From positions 182,802,596 through 182,866,595 of the forward strand of contig CM062288.1 of assembly GCA_031216915.1 (NCBI GenBank): DNA of 64,000 nt, written 5' to 3'. Source of the DNA: Pictodentalium vernedei. Taxonomy: Eukaryota; Mollusca; Scaphopoda; Dentaliida; Dentaliidae. Made by a program: the position numbers and the translations under genes. The stretch's first letter is position 1, and each line of letters begins with the position of its first letter. Positions 1 through 10,780 of this stretch are shown here, one piece after another. Under the pieces are notes generated by a model. That model was not told where the DNA came from and searched no databases. It saw only the letters and a list, made by a program, of their open reading frames with translations.

Positions 1-2353
1 ATCTATGGGGATTTGCCTCGTTGCAATTTATGGGAGAGTGCACTCCCTTAAAATGTAACTAGGCAAACATATTGGAGACGCAACTAAATAAATATGCATC
101 AATCAAAAAATGTAAAAAAATTCGTTTCTCCCTGTATTTATACTAATATTGGGAAACACTGAAAGGAAATAAAAATGTCCAATGAGGGGGTTCAAATTCA
201 ATGAGGGATTGCCTTAGAATCAAAACACTTTTTTTAGTCTTATCGTGTTTTATTCCCTAAACAAGCGTACCGCGGTTAGGAATACCTTGGTCACGTGCAT
301 TTGAGAAATAAAGCGTATTCGTTGAATGTGTATCATTGAGGAGATATAATGCAGTTTTGTAGAAAATTATATTAATTCTATGATCAACTTAAACTTTTTG
401 GATTGTGTTTCCGGGTCGATGAAAGCCGTTACGAAATTGAAACCTAACTTAATAAACTATTTTAAAACAACAATAAACGAAATAGGCCCAGCAACATTCA
501 TTTATTAATATTATAATTATAAAGAATTAATTTCGTTTATTTCAAATAATTGTAATAGACTAACGTTTTTCGTGTTTATAACCTCTCGATTCTCATAAAC
601 TTATAACATAAAGAGAGCGTTCATACAAATGATATGTGAACATAATAAAAATTCCAGTTTCATCAAATAGCCAACGATTTTTTTTCAATTTAGTAGCTAT
701 CACAGAAAATGACAGACAACATTCAGTCAACACAAATTTCCAGCTGGCTGGGTCATGGGAGACTGAAACGATTCCCTCCCCATCCACCGACCCCTTCCTA
801 GTGACTAATGCCGTATAATATAAGACGAAGAATATTAGATCATCTGACCATAGCAAGATAGAGAAAATGAGTATCGTTTGGTGAAACGCAACGTCGCTAC
901 ACCACAAACAGAAAAGTGTACACTCTGACCTAGAGAGAGTCAACCAAATCTTGTGCAAAGTGTTCGGTGTTTCATTCCACCCGGCCCCAAAGACGAGTTA
1001 ATTATCAAACTTTCTATCTAAGAATGGATCTAGCCAAAGCATAAATAATTTGCCTTCATTTGGTAAACCAGTTGCCAATACGATTTCTTTCCGACTAGTT
1101 GAACATACTATATCGATTTTAGGCCTTGCTTTAACTGGTAGAGTGCTGGAAGCCCAAATTGGGCTCTATTCTGAAGTGCATGTATACCACAAGGTAAAGG
1201 CTTCATAATCTGTAGATGTGCTTCTTATCACCTTTGAAGGTATATTATTTAGTCTGTGTGGATTTTTCATGTTAGACTTTATGAGAGAGTGAGACGGTGC
1301 AGTCGCCCATAAAATGCAACAAGGCAAAAACATGTGAACAAATTTTGATGACCAAAAATAATTGAGCACACTACCAGTTAAAATGTTCCCCGGGAGAGTG
1401 GGACATGCTTCTGACCTCCAAGCCAGAAATGGTGCCTTTTCATATTCATTCCCTCCGTCATTCAAATTTATGTCCAATGCCTACGTATAAGATGAAGCAC
1501 AGAAGCGTTCTGTGCGAATGAAAGAGTTAAATCGCTTTGAGGTGACGAATATACATGGTGGGACGTGCCACCCATCATATCAATATGAGGTTGAGAGTAA
1601 ATTACGGCTTTTTATTGATCAAAGTGTTGTCGGTGTCGTGAGGATGAGCCGTAAAGATACTTATCAAATAAAATTTGGAATTTCGAATAGTATTGTCTCT
1701 TTAGTGCCATAGCATATCTAGCTTCCTTCAATTATAAATAAATCACAATTGTGTTGTATTCTGTATAGATTTAAATTATTGTTCGAAAACAATCGGAATT
1801 ATTAGAATTGTATTTCCAAATATAAAAACTGAAATATTCGTGTGAAAGATGAGTTCATTTTTATAGTACCGGGTTTCACGATATCGTCGCCTGCGTGCTA
1901 GAATGTCCTATGTCCCCTGTGGGACTATATATTATCTCCCCTATGGGACTATATATTATCTCCCCTATGGGACATAGGACATTCTAGCACTCAGGCGACG
2001 ATATGATCGCAAATTGGTCTCTACAGAGTATTCCACTTTTACTCCCTTCCAAGAGTATACCTCTGTCCAGAATGCCAGTGGCATAACTATGGGGAGATGG
2101 GCGAAGGGTGTGTGAAATCCCCCCAATAATTTTCCAGTCGGGACATTTTCTTCAGGATGGGAGTCGAAGATATCAATTATCTCTTGCTAGCAATTAAGTA
2201 CTTTCTTAAAAGACTATATTTAATACTTGATTGGATACCGGAATTTTCTCTGTGGACCATACGGACAGTCCGCCTCTGTTCATAAAGTACTACGAAATCA
2301 AGTCAGAACGCAAATAAATCAAGAAAAAAGATGAACCGAGATAGCATCTACGA
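1..2353. other. AT-rich intergenic DNA, no gene recognised
   Basis: Open frames here are short (121 codons or fewer), overlap on opposite strands and show no domain I recognise. A weakly similar stretch about 50 bp long recurs near 25-70 and 1280-1335 (both contain a 'gagagtg ... aaaatg.aac.aggcaaa' pattern), which suggests decayed copies of one repeat. The only strong structure is the palindrome at 1881-2004. Confidence 0.5.
1881..2004. repeat. Long palindrome with a tandem duplication in its loop
   Basis: Arms 1881-1918 and about 1968-2004 are almost perfect inverted complements: atatcgtcgcctg opens the left arm and caggcgacgatat closes the right, with a one-base difference near the middle. 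The loop holds two direct copies of a unit of about 24 bp (core gactatatattatctcccc). The outline fits a small foldback or MITE, but I see no convincing target-site duplication. Confidence 0.8.
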
Positions 2354-2543
2354 TTTAATTGTAGTGTTCAACCGATGATCGAAACCGGTCACCACAATCG
2401 GCCGACTGTGGGCAATCGGATGACAACGGCAACGGCTCCTGGAACATCGCTTCAACCGATTGTTGCCAAGCATTTTGTGATGATTCATAAACCGCATTTT
2501 ATTATCTTCTGCAATTGTTAATGTAAAATGATGTCAATGATAC

Positions 2544-3177
2544 CAGTGGTGGCACCAGAGTTACAAAAGTGAGAGGGTACAGTTGGGGATTGTGCAGCGC
2601 CGAGCTGGGGTGGGTTTCGGGAGGGGAGGGGGTCCTCTCCCTAAGTTGAGAAAATTTGTAACTGTTTTGCAACAAAATCATGCGAATATGGATATCATTG
2701 GAACCGGCTGAACAAGCCGGTTCCAATGATATTCATATATGCATGATTTCATTGAGTTATACCTTTGAGAATTTTTCTAAAATATTAAATTTTATTTATT
2801 TTTTAAAATTGCTGCAGGCTGAATTCCAAACGGATGCCTTACACGCTCTCGATTCTAGCATTCGTCGAATACTCTTAAGCACTATGTTTCTGTCCGTTCA
2901 AACGCGGCATGCCTTGTTGCAATTTGGACCCTCGACTCTTGTTTGTTGTTTGCAGCTAGCGTGTGTGTGGGGGACGGGGGGGGGGGGGGGGGGGCAAACA
3001 TAATTTCAAAACTTCTCTGATTTAGTGCACTAGGGAATATGGGATTAAGCATACCGACCATTACACCGCAACGTTCAATACAACAAAAATTAAAATGATA
3101 GAACTGTTTTACTACGCTTGGCGAAAAGAAGTGGAGGGGTAAGTACCCCCACATACCCCTCCATGGCGCCGCCATTG
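2544..3177. mobile_element. hAT-type MITE, copy 1 (634 bp)
   Basis: The ends are inverted complements (cagtggtggcacc at the left, ggcgccgccattg at the right) and are flanked by perfect 8-bp direct repeats aatgatac at 2536-2543 and 3178-3185. A YARNG-type terminus plus an 8-bp duplication point to hAT. The body is shared with the element at 3620-4309, including a segment around 2819-2990 that ends in a poly(G) tract. It differs by carrying its own palindrome at 2677-2748. No coding capacity is visible. Confidence 0.85.
2677..2748. repeat. Palindrome inside hAT MITE copy 1
   Basis: The sequence gatatcattggaaccggct is followed after five bases by its inverted complement agccggttccaatgatat; pairing continues outward imperfectly to aatcatg/catgatt. 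The homologous place in the second MITE copy (about 3680-3750) has a different inverted repeat (aagttttaaaa-att / aaaattttaaaactt), so the palindromes arose or were replaced independently. Confidence 0.8.
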
Positions 3178-3332
3178 AATGATACCATTTAGTAAAGTTG
3201 AAAAAAACACCACGATGTGTATTCTTAATCTCTCTAGACGCCCTTTTACGGGATATACAAGTTAAACGACATATAAAGCTTACAACTGAGCGTACTTGCG
3301 ACAATCGCCAGTTCATACCGGAAAAAGTGAAG

Positions 3333-3473
3333 GTTGTACTCTATTGACGCAGGTCGCAGTAATAATTACCAGTTGCGCGCACTTGTGTGGTAAACGTGGC
3401 TCAGTGAAACACATTTATCACCCAAGTGTGCGCGGCTGGTAATTTGACTGGTCATGAGTCAACGGAGTTTAAC
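3333..3473. repeat. Imperfect inverted repeat, MITE-like
   Basis: The arms pair imperfectly; the clearest part is attaccagttgcgcgcactt at the left against aagtgtgcgcggctggtaat at the right, with weaker pairing out to gttgtactc/gagtttaac. The structure lies in the part of the old hAT MITE between its two inserted elements. It may be an internal foldback of that MITE or another small insertion; no clear target-site duplication was found. Confidence 0.55.
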
Positions 3474-3619
3474 ATTGTGAGTGAGATATGTTCAATTTAA
3501 TGTAGTTCTTTCGATTACGACTTATCTAGTAGTGAACGGATCATCTAGTAGTGCACGGTATTATAATCGGAATCGACCGATTGTGAGCTCAAATAACCTT
3601 TAATCGGTCAGTGACCATT

Positions 3620-4309
3620 CAGTGGCGGCGCCAGAGTTACAGAAGTGAGGGGGTACAGTTGGGTATTGCCCGCCGCGCGTAAGTTTTAAAAATTTTCTCA
3701 ACTTCGGGAGGGGACACCTCTCCAGAAGTTGAGAAAAATTTTAAAACTTACGTTGTAAATGGTGTTCTCTGGAGCATTCTCAGACAATTAGATTAAAACA
3801 GTTTTATCCTTTTGAAACTTACTGGTTGGGTCTTTCAGTTATTGAAAACGTCGTACATGGTGACATTTTAACGGAAGAATGCTGTTGTAAAGCGCGAGCA
3901 CAAAGCACCAAACGACACTCAAATCGAAAATGAAAGTAAGCTGCATTCCAAAAGGATGAGTTGCACGCTCTCGATTCTAGCATTCCGCGAATACTCTTAA
4001 GCGGTATGTTTCAGACCGTTTGAACGCGGCACGCCTTGTTGCAATTTGGGACCTCGACTCTTGTTTGTTGTTTGCAGCTAATGTGTGTGTGTGTGAGGGG
4101 GTGGGGGTGGGGGTGGGGGGGGGTGGCACACAAACATAATTTAAAAACGCCTTTGATTTAGTGCACTTGGGAATATGGAATTAAGCATACCCACCATTAC
4201 ATCGCAACGTTCAATACAAAAATTAAAATGATAGTATTTTTTTTACTACGCTTGGCGAAAAAAGTGGAGGGGTAAGTACCCCCCCCCCCCCCCGATGGCG
4301 CCGCCACTG
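3620..4309. mobile_element. hAT-type MITE, copy 2 (690 bp)
   Basis: The left terminus cagtggcggcgcc and right terminus ggcgccgccactg are perfect 13-bp inverted complements. They are flanked by perfect 8-bp direct repeats tgaccatt at 3612-3619 and 4310-4317. Long stretches match copy 1 at 2544-3177 in the same orientation, so two members of one family inserted separately into the same older element. A poly(C) tract lies just inside the right end. Confidence 0.88.
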
Positions 4310-4449
4310 TGACCATTGTTTGGTAATCGGTTGAACACTATTCAATTGTCTCGACAATTAAGATTATACGATGTAGGGGGTAGAAGGCGGACAGTGAATA
4401 TCGACCGGAACGCGATTGGGTCGCGATCCGGGCGAAATTCTCTATCCCC

Positions 4450-5637
4450 TTATTTAATCACAATATACACAAACTGGCCACATTCAGTTTCCCAAATTGC
4501 TTTCAATCTCTTCACATTTCTCATGTGCGACAGGGCCCTTTTGCCGTTTTTGAAATCACATTTACCTTGGTGTTTGTTATTTTGATCTTCATAGCCTGGT
4601 AACTGAATGATTTTATAATTAAGAGCTTTAGCACAAGTCGAAACATAGACGTCCTCTATCCAAAGAAACGGCACTTTCTCAGCTATTTTTAATACTTGTT
4701 TCATGCTGTTCATTGTTAAGACATAGGCGGCCCCAGCACAAGTGGCACCATACGTCGTCGCATCTGGCCATTCTTCTTTTGATATCGACCATCTATCATG
4801 TTCATCTGTTACAACACCTGGGTGGAAACGTCTTCCAGACAACGCAGAATCAAGTTTCTGTGTTTCTAATAACTTGAGTAAATATGGTATATCTATCCAG
4901 ACATCAACGTCGGCTTTTACAACAAACTTTGCTTCACTACAGAACTTTTTAGCCCACTGGAATCCCATTATTACTTTTAACGTGCAGTTTCTATAGTGTT
5001 CGGTAAAATTTCCTATCACTATGTCTCTAAATTCATTTGTTTCGTTGGTAAGGCTAACATCTTCTATCATGCTCCCATTCTTGTTGTTCCCGAGAAGGAA
5101 GACACACCGCACGTTGGCCGTGTTCCGTTTTGAGAATGAACACCAGGTATTTCGAATTGTGTTGCGAAAGTCTCTTTCTTGTACTCTAGAGATGATTAGA
5201 ATCAATACGTCTATTTTCTGATCTGTACTATTTAATCGACAAATATTCTTATCAATTCGCTCGTCTGGTAAGGGATGCGTCAAACTTAGCCAGTTTTCTG
5301 TTACGAAAGACCGCGTACGGTACGGTTTCACCTTGCCCGTTTTTAATCCTTCCAAGTAAACTGTCAGATTAAATTCTTTGGGACCCCGTTTGGGCGGCTG
5401 AACTATTGGGGGAGTATGCCCAGTATGATTAACTTCTTTAGGACCATCTTGAATCGAATTTAATTTTTTCGGATCTTGTGCCGACCGATTAATTTTTTGG
5501 GAACTATATTCGGTTCGATAGAATTCTTTGTACCTATACGACGTCCGATGTAAAATTCCAAAAGCACCCAACAAGGCCACTCCGGTCATCAGCCAGAATT
5601 TTGCTGACCTCAACAGAGTTCGTCTAATAAAAACCAT
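4450..5637 (-). CDS. Family-31 glycosyltransferase (beta-1,3-galactosyl/GlcNAc-transferase-like)
   Basis: A 395-residue intronless reading frame. In this family the enzyme sits in the Golgi membrane and adds beta-1,3-linked galactose or N-acetylhexosamine from a UDP-sugar to a glycan. Seen: a short basic cytosolic end, a hydrophobic signal anchor at about residues 13-29, a stem (30-140) with two GPKE(V/F)N repeats, and a catalytic domain from about 142. Family motifs are RNTIRNTW (158-165), FLLG (180-183), the metal-binding DxD as DVD (243-245) and EDVYV (328-332). Possible N-glycosylation sites lie near 90, 136, 187, 198, 210 and 217. The start is the first methionine before the anchor. The length suits the family and the frame is unbroken. 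The usual YP.Y.SG.GY stretch reads YGATCAGAAYVLT (296-308), so it is a divergent member; acceptor and donor cannot be read from the sequence. Foldback A begins about 345 bp upstream of the start. Confidence 0.87.
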   Translation of the reverse strand: MVFIRRTLLRSAKFWLMTGVALLGAFGILHRTSYRYKEFYRTEYSSQKINRSAQDPKKLNSIQDGPKEVNHTGHTPPIVQPPKRGPKEFNLTVYLEGLKTGKVKPYRTRSFVTENWLSLTHPLPDERIDKNICRLNSTDQKIDVLILIISRVQERDFRNTIRNTWCSFSKRNTANVRCVFLLGNNKNGSMIEDVSLTNETNEFRDIVIGNFTEHYRNCTLKVIMGFQWAKKFCSEAKFVVKADVDVWIDIPYLLKLLETQKLDSALSGRRFHPGVVTDEHDRWSISKEEWPDATTYGATCAGAAYVLTMNSMKQVLKIAEKVPFLWIEDVYVSTCAKALNYKIIQLPGYEDQNNKHQGKCDFKNGKRALSHMRNVKRLKAIWETECGQFVYIVIK

Positions 5638-5982
5638 ATTGAATGAATTTTAGCCAATCTCAGCAAAATTGACGTCTTTTCACACAAGAATGGAGAATAA
5701 ACGATAAGTGTGTTAAACTGCACGTTCAAAACACAGAAATATCAGATTGGATATTATGTCGTTATTTTGGTAGATCAAAACTATGCACGAGAATGAAGTA
5801 ACGAAAATATGCTTCTTGTTGACTTAATCGACAATGTCATTTCTCATTTTCACAACTGTAGACGAGATGTTTTCTCCAAGTGTTCAACCAATCCGAGTCG
5901 TTCTATTTTCCAGTAACAGTTCCCGAGCAAGCAATAATGGTCCTTTGAAGATACTTCTGCAAAATAATTAAGAAGACATTAT
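5638..5982. other. 5' flank of the glycosyltransferase gene
   Basis: This is AT-rich spacer between the gene start and the left end of foldback A. Any promoter must lie here or inside the foldback arm. I see no confident TATA box, initiator or splice site. Confidence 0.4.
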
Positions 5983-6007
5983 TATGGCGTACGAACAGGT
6001 TCGAAAA

Positions 6008-6140
6008 TAATTATTGAGGTACATACTATATTATTTGAGGTTCATCCTATATTATTTCAGGTTCATCCTATATTATTTGAGGTTCATCCTATATTATTTG
6101 AGGTTCATCCTATATCATTTCAGGTTCATCCTAAAATAAT
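6008..6140. repeat. Short tandem repeats at the left tip of foldback A
   Basis: About six copies of a unit of 21-24 bp with the core ggttcatcctatattattt. The mirror-image cluster lies at about 12075-12180 in the right arm. Confidence 0.85.
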
Positions 6141-6170
6141 ATTTATGACCCTCTCGTACGCGATCAATAA

Positions 6171-6840
6171 TTTGTCCGACCCTGGATGGACTATAATTAT
6201 TGTTTCATGTTGAACCAGGTTCGACATAAATATTTCAGGTTCATCCTATATTAATTGAGGATGAACCTAAAATAATTTGTCCGACACTGGATCGACCATA
6301 ATTATTGTTTCATGTTGAACCAGGTTCGACATAAATATTTCAGGTTCATCCTATATTAATTGAGGATGAACCTGAAATAATTTGTCCGACCCTGGATGTA
6401 CTATAATTATTGTTTCATGTTGAACCAGGTTCGACATCAATATTTCAGTTTCATCCTATATTAATTGAGGATGAACCTGCAATAATTTGTCCGACCCTGG
6501 ATGGACCATAATTATTGGTTCATGTTGAACCAGGTTCGACATCAATATTTCAGTTTCATCCTATATTAATTGAGGATGAACCTGAAATAATTTGTCCGAC
6601 CCTGGATGGACCATAATTATTGTTTCATGTTGAACCAGGTTCGACATCAATATTTCAGGTTCATCCTATATTAATTGAGGATGAACCTGAAATAATTTGT
6701 CCGACCCTGGATTGACCATAATTATTGTTTCATGTTGAACCAGGTTCGACATAAATATTTGAGGTTCATCCTATATTAATTGAGGATGAACCTGAAATAA
6801 TTTGTCCGACCCTGGATCGACCATAATTATTCAGGATGAT
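6171..6840. repeat. 105-bp tandem array, left arm of foldback A
   Basis: The word tttgtccgac recurs at 6171, 6277, 6381, 6486, 6591, 6697 and 6801, giving a period of 104-106 bp. Each unit contains its own dyad: gttcatcctatattaattg followed by aggatgaac. Units differ by a few point changes. Confidence 0.9.
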
Positions 6841-7349
6841 GCTAAAATCCCACGATGCAATACGCTCCACGAGCCAATCAGTTGAGTCGTTACAAACGCG
6901 AACAATGGGACATAACTGGGGAAAAAAGCAAGATAAACTTGATGCAGGCACACAGCTTCAGACAAAGAAGCCCGCTGAGAAATTGTTTTGTATGCGCTTC
7001 ACACGATTTTCACACGATTTTTTTCAACCCTTTGTAATTACGCAAAATACATAAGATTTTTTCCCATGAAAATGTCAAATGGGCAGTGTTGATTGTTTAC
7101 TGTACTGTTACAAACAAGTTGTGTTTTAATATTGAAATAAGTTATTTAGTTGGAAGTAACTTGTCCCTGTATTTCATCTGGTACGTTTGGTTTGGTGACC
7201 CTATTAAATTGGACCATGGGGGGAGGGGGGGGGGGGGGCGAGGGGGCGTGTGCCCCACAAAGTTTTTCGTTGGGGGGGGGGGGGCATTACATGTTATGTC
7301 CCCCGCGCTCCTCCCACATATATAGGTCCTATACCAGCTGATATTGTTC

Positions 7350-7545
7350 GAGCAATGCTGGAATAGGCGAAAATCGCGTATTTTCAGCTTGCTTTTTCAA
7401 AATTTCCTCCCGCAGGGCCAAACCATGCTTGGCCCTGCGCGTTGTGTGTCCCAACAATACTGTAATAGGCGGAAATCGTGTATTTTCAGCTTACATTTTC
7501 AAATTTTCCGCCCGCAGGACCAAAACATGGTTGGCCCTGAGCATC
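7350..7545. repeat. Tandem duplication of about 95 bp in the left arm
   Basis: Two adjacent copies share the words aataggcg.aaatcg.gtat, ttttcagctt and ttggccctg. The right arm of the foldback keeps only part of one copy (10541-10570), so either the left arm gained a unit or the right arm lost one. Confidence 0.65.
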
Positions 7546-7593
7546 GTGTAGCCTCCCCCCCCCCCCTCCCCACATACACACTCTAAAGAGAGA

Positions 7594-7925
7594 GACCTGT
7601 GCCCCTGAATTGGACCGCCTTGGACCGGTCCATCTAGAAAAAAATGGACCGCCTGCCCGAATATCGGACCGTTATTTCTTGGACCAGACCGGACCGGAAC
7701 ACCATTGGCGGTCCGGTACGGTCCGCATCACTGGTAACCAACATATCGGGAAAACGTCTCGTGAAGTTTAAAAATTTAATGGAGCAGTTCAAAAAAGTGC
7801 CTCTGTGAGGTAGGGTGGAGAAAGGCAAAAATGATGGATTTCGTATGTATGTTTGTTTGTCTGTGTGTCTGCTATAGAAATAAATATGGGACCATCCATA
7901 GTGCCCAAAATTGGCCTACTTTATG
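7594..7925. repeat. Inner inverted repeat, left copy
   Basis: This stretch is the inverted complement of about 8650-8970. It holds a GGACCG-rich block (7607-7731), then a stretch with tggagcagttc and the phrase tgtttgtttgtctgtgtgtc. The block is therefore present in both orientations about 1 kb apart in the core of foldback A. Confidence 0.8.
7607..7731 (-). repeat. GGACCG/CGGTCC cluster 1
   Basis: About a dozen GGACC or GGTCC words fall within 125 bp, ending at ccgcatcactg. Read on the minus strand it opens CAGTGATGCGGACCG, a terminus of hAT-like form (YARNG). Related clusters lie at 8822-8955 (plus) and 11128-11269 (minus). The second end of any such element is not clear. Confidence 0.6.
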
Positions 7926-8465
7926 GCGGAAGTCATTGGCAGGTTTAAAAAAGTGCAGGAGTGGGATTGGAGAGGGGCACCAAAAGCTATGACTAATTTG
8001 TTTTTTACTGATATAGGTCCTCAAAGGGGTCTACTAGTGGTGACTTCTTATCAGGAATTTTAAAGGTTTTAAAAAATTGCCGGTGGTGGTGTTGGGGAGG
8101 GGCAAAACTTGTGGATGTTGTGTGTATGTCTGTATGACCACTATAAAAAGGCATACGGAGCCACCCACAGTGCACAAGCTGGTTCTGCTAGGTTTTTTTT
8201 TTCTACACCGGGAGTCATGGATTGAAAAAGTCAGGATTGAAAAAGTGTCGGGGTTGGGAGAGTCGCCCAATGTCATGACAATTTTTCTTTTCACCTCTTT
8301 TGATCTTCAAAGGGGTCTACCTGAGGTCACTTTTTACCGGGAATATTATGGTGCGGTTAAGGCCCTAGGCCTGCCCAAGTTACTCTTTTGAAGTCAGGGC
8401 TGTGGTTTTATGAACTGTTTTTCTTAGAAATTTACCGTACAGCATCGGGTAACCCTGCTCGTATT
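7835..8465 (+). repeat. Interspersed repeat, copy 1 (TCTG-headed family)
   Basis: It starts in a tctg-type microsatellite followed by ctatagaaat.aatatggg and ends gggtaaccctgct. Internal subrepeats carry taggtcctcaaaggggtct and a 'taccagga/tatcagga' motif. A second long copy lies at 14610-15342 and a partial inverted copy at about 8600-8720. The ending (a small GGGTAACCC dyad followed by CTAG in the other copy) is loosely Helitron-like, but a TC start at an AT target is not proven. Confidence 0.55.
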
Positions 8466-8649
8466 TGTTAAAACCTGTTTTGACTCATCATTTTCACACA
8501 GGTAACAATGTTGGGAAGCCGTTTAGTATGCCAGAATGCTCGAAATGCATCCCCCCCCGTCCCCCCCCCCCCCCACACCCACAGAATTTCAAATTGCTCT
8601 GCCGCTCCTGGGTCAGCATGTTTTCGATGTCATTGTGGGGCAGTTTTGG

Positions 8650-8970
8650 GCACTATGGATGGCCCCATATTTATTTCTATAGCAGACACACAGACAAACA
8701 AACATACATACGAAATCCATCATTTTTGCCCTTCCCCACCCTACCCCACAGAGGCACTTTTTTTTAACTGCTCCATTAAATTTTTAAACTTCACGAGACA
8801 CTTTCCCGATATGTTGGTTAGCAGTGATGCGGACCGTACCGGACCGCAAATGGTGTTCCGGTCCGGTCTGGTCCAAGAAATAGCGGTCCGATATTCGGGC
8901 AGGCGGTCCATTTTTTTTCTAGATGGAACGGTCCAAGGCGGTCCAATTCAGGGGCACAGGTCTCTCTCTT
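8650..8970. repeat. Inner inverted repeat, right copy
   Basis: Inverted complement of 7594-7925, containing the GGACCG cluster at 8822-8955 and reading out into a gt-repeat and a poly(G)-rich stretch at 8975-9040. Confidence 0.8.
8822..8955 (+). repeat. GGACCG/CGGTCC cluster 2
   Basis: It opens cagtgatgcggaccgtacc and contains repeated ggtccg/ggaccg words to about 8955. It mirrors cluster 1 and shares its head with cluster 3. Confidence 0.6.
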
Positions 8971-9036
8971 TGGAGTGTGTGTGTGGGGGGGGGGGGGGGA
9001 GGGGGTGGCGGGGGAGGGGGGGTGGCGGGGAGGGGG

Positions 9037-9971
9037 GCAGAAGCGTTATCCAAAGCAGGTAGTAGAGCTCTTGGAGCTATGATTTCAAAAAATCATTCAT
9101 ACAAGGAAGTGGGATTCTCAACTTTTCAGAAGTTATATGACAATTGCGTAACTCCTGTACTTGACTATGCATCGGGAGTTTGGGGTTTTAAAAAATACAC
9201 ATGTATAGACTCCATACAAAATAGAGCCTCCAGGTACTTTCTTGGTATACACAGATTTACACCCACGTTAGCTTTAAATGGGGAAGTGGGATTTTGCCTT
9301 TCCATTGACCGCAGGTGGGTTAATATTATACGATTATGGAATAAGCTAATAACATTAGATGAAGATCGAATAGCATATACAATTTTTGAGTGAGACTACG
9401 AGAATTGCCTTAAATGGATGGTGCTCAGAAGTAAAGTCTATCTTTAATAGTCTAGACCAATTAAACATATATGAAAATAAATTATAGTGTGATCTGAGCG
9501 AACTCCAAGATTCGCTCCTATCACAACATAATTTTAAATGGGTTACCAGTATTCAATTTGTCCCAAAACTGAGAACTTATAAATTATTTAAAAGTTCCTA
9601 TGAAACAGAAAATTATGTCCGCATTAATTTATCACGACAACAGAGGTCACGTTTGGCTCAATTCAGGTGTGGGGTCCTTCCGATTCGGATTGAAACTGGA
9701 AGATACAAAAACGAAAAACCCGATGAAAGATTGTGTACCTTTTGTAATACAAACAGTATTGAGGATGAAATTCATTTTCTATTGAAATACCCTTTCTACT
9801 CTGACTTTTGGGAAAACATTGCTGAAATCCGTTAGTTGTGATCATAGGACTGAAATTACTCGCTCCGATGAAATTGGCCTATGCGTTTTACTTCAAACGA
9901 ACCCCAGACAGTGTGCTACGTACTTGGTTAATGCATATGAGCGGAGAAAACGCGACATTTATGGAAACTAA
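9037..9971 (+). pseudogene. Decayed LINE C-terminal region (after the RT domain)
   Basis: The translation matches the region after the RT domain in non-LTR reverse transcriptases: LYDNCVTPVLDYASGVWG, then QNRASRYFLGIHRFTPTLAL, and further on a zinc-knuckle-like LCTFCN...EDEIHFLL. Reading all of it needs a frame change near 9385 (tttttgagtgag), passes a TAG near 9484, and needs another shift near 9835. The original stop is probably the TAA at 9969-9971, after YERRKRDIYGN. The polymerase core and endonuclease are missing. The family differs from LINE-a and LINE-b in this window; it resembles the CR1/Jockey side of the LINE tree, but the clade is not certain. Confidence 0.75.
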
Positions 9972-10543
9972 TATATTTGTTGACGACTGTAGGTGGGCCA
10001 TCATAATTGAATACTGACTACCACATCCTCATTGGTTTTAGCAGTAAGAGATACAAGTTTTAAGTGTGAATTTATATATCACTAGCTGATTCACCCCGCG
10101 AGGGGGGGGGGGGGGGGGCTGCATATGTGCTGCCAAAATTTCGAAAAACACGAAAATTTTAACCCGATCGAATCAAGATATAAGGAGATATGAAGCCGCA
10201 TGAGTTCGTGTATGGCAGGTCCCAGAGAGAGCATGAGTTCGTGTCTCGCAGGTATGAGTGTGTGTATGTGTGTGATTGTGTCGGTGGGTGTGAATGTGTG
10301 TGTGTGTGGGGGGGGGGGGGGGGGGGGGGGGCGGGGTATGTGTATGTGTATGTGCATGCAAGTGAGGAAATGTGTGTATGATTGACAAATGTAAGATTGC
10401 AGTGAGCATGCGAATTACAAATATTATTGTGACATAAAGGCCAAGTTGGCCGGGTGCAATTTTCTGTTCAAACAATGTTTTATATTATTATGATGCACAT
10501 GTCACATTAATAAAGAAATACTTACTTACCTACTTACTTACAC
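9037..10543 (+). mobile_element. 5'-truncated LINE fragment (LINE-c) in the core of foldback A
   Basis: The coding remnant at 9037-9971 is followed by a 3' region and, at 10508-10543, aataaagaaa and a run of tactta-type repeats, which fits the microsatellite tail of a non-LTR element. The 3' region contains long poly(G) tracts near 10101-10118 and 10309-10331 and a gt-rich microsatellite. The end at 10543 coincides with the start of the right foldback arm, so the LINE lies exactly in the spacer. Confidence 0.65.
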
Positions 10544-10780
10544 AACGCGCAGGGCCAAGCATGCTCGAACAATATCAGCTGGTATCGGACCTATATATGT
10601 GGGAGGAGCGCGGGGGACATAACATGTAATGCCCCCCCCCCCCCGAAAAAACTTTATGGGGCACACGCCCCCTCGTCCCCCCCTCCCCCATGATCTGCGC
10701 CCATGGTCCAATTTAATAGGGTCACCACACCAAACCTACCAGTTGAAATACAGGGACCAAGTTACTACCAACTAAATAGT

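Larger units (their letters stand above)
2362..4340. mobile_element. Old hAT-type MITE, split by two later insertions
   Basis: The left end (tagtgttcaaccgatgatc) and right end (ggttgaacacta) are imperfect inverted complements over about 33 bp and begin TAGTG, which fits the hAT terminal pattern YARNG. They are flanked by tttaattg (2354-2361) and ttcaattg (4341-4348), an 8-bp target-site duplication with one mismatch, as expected for hAT. Removing the two inserted elements and their duplications leaves about 640 bp. No transposase is encoded, so it is non-autonomous. The family assignment is inference from terminus and duplication length. Confidence 0.65.

Noticed and set aside
593-958. Minus-strand frame of 121 codons near the left end
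   Set aside because: Hydrophobic low-complexity translation in AT-rich DNA with an overlapping frame on the other strand, no domain and no splice or promoter evidence.
2882-3316. Minus-strand frame of 144 codons
   Set aside because: It crosses the right border of hAT MITE copy 1 and includes a poly(G) tract read as polyproline, so it is not a gene.
10091-10475. Frames rich in His/Thr or Pro around 10.1-10.5 kb
   Set aside because: They are translations of gt-rich and poly(G) low-complexity DNA in the LINE-c 3' region.
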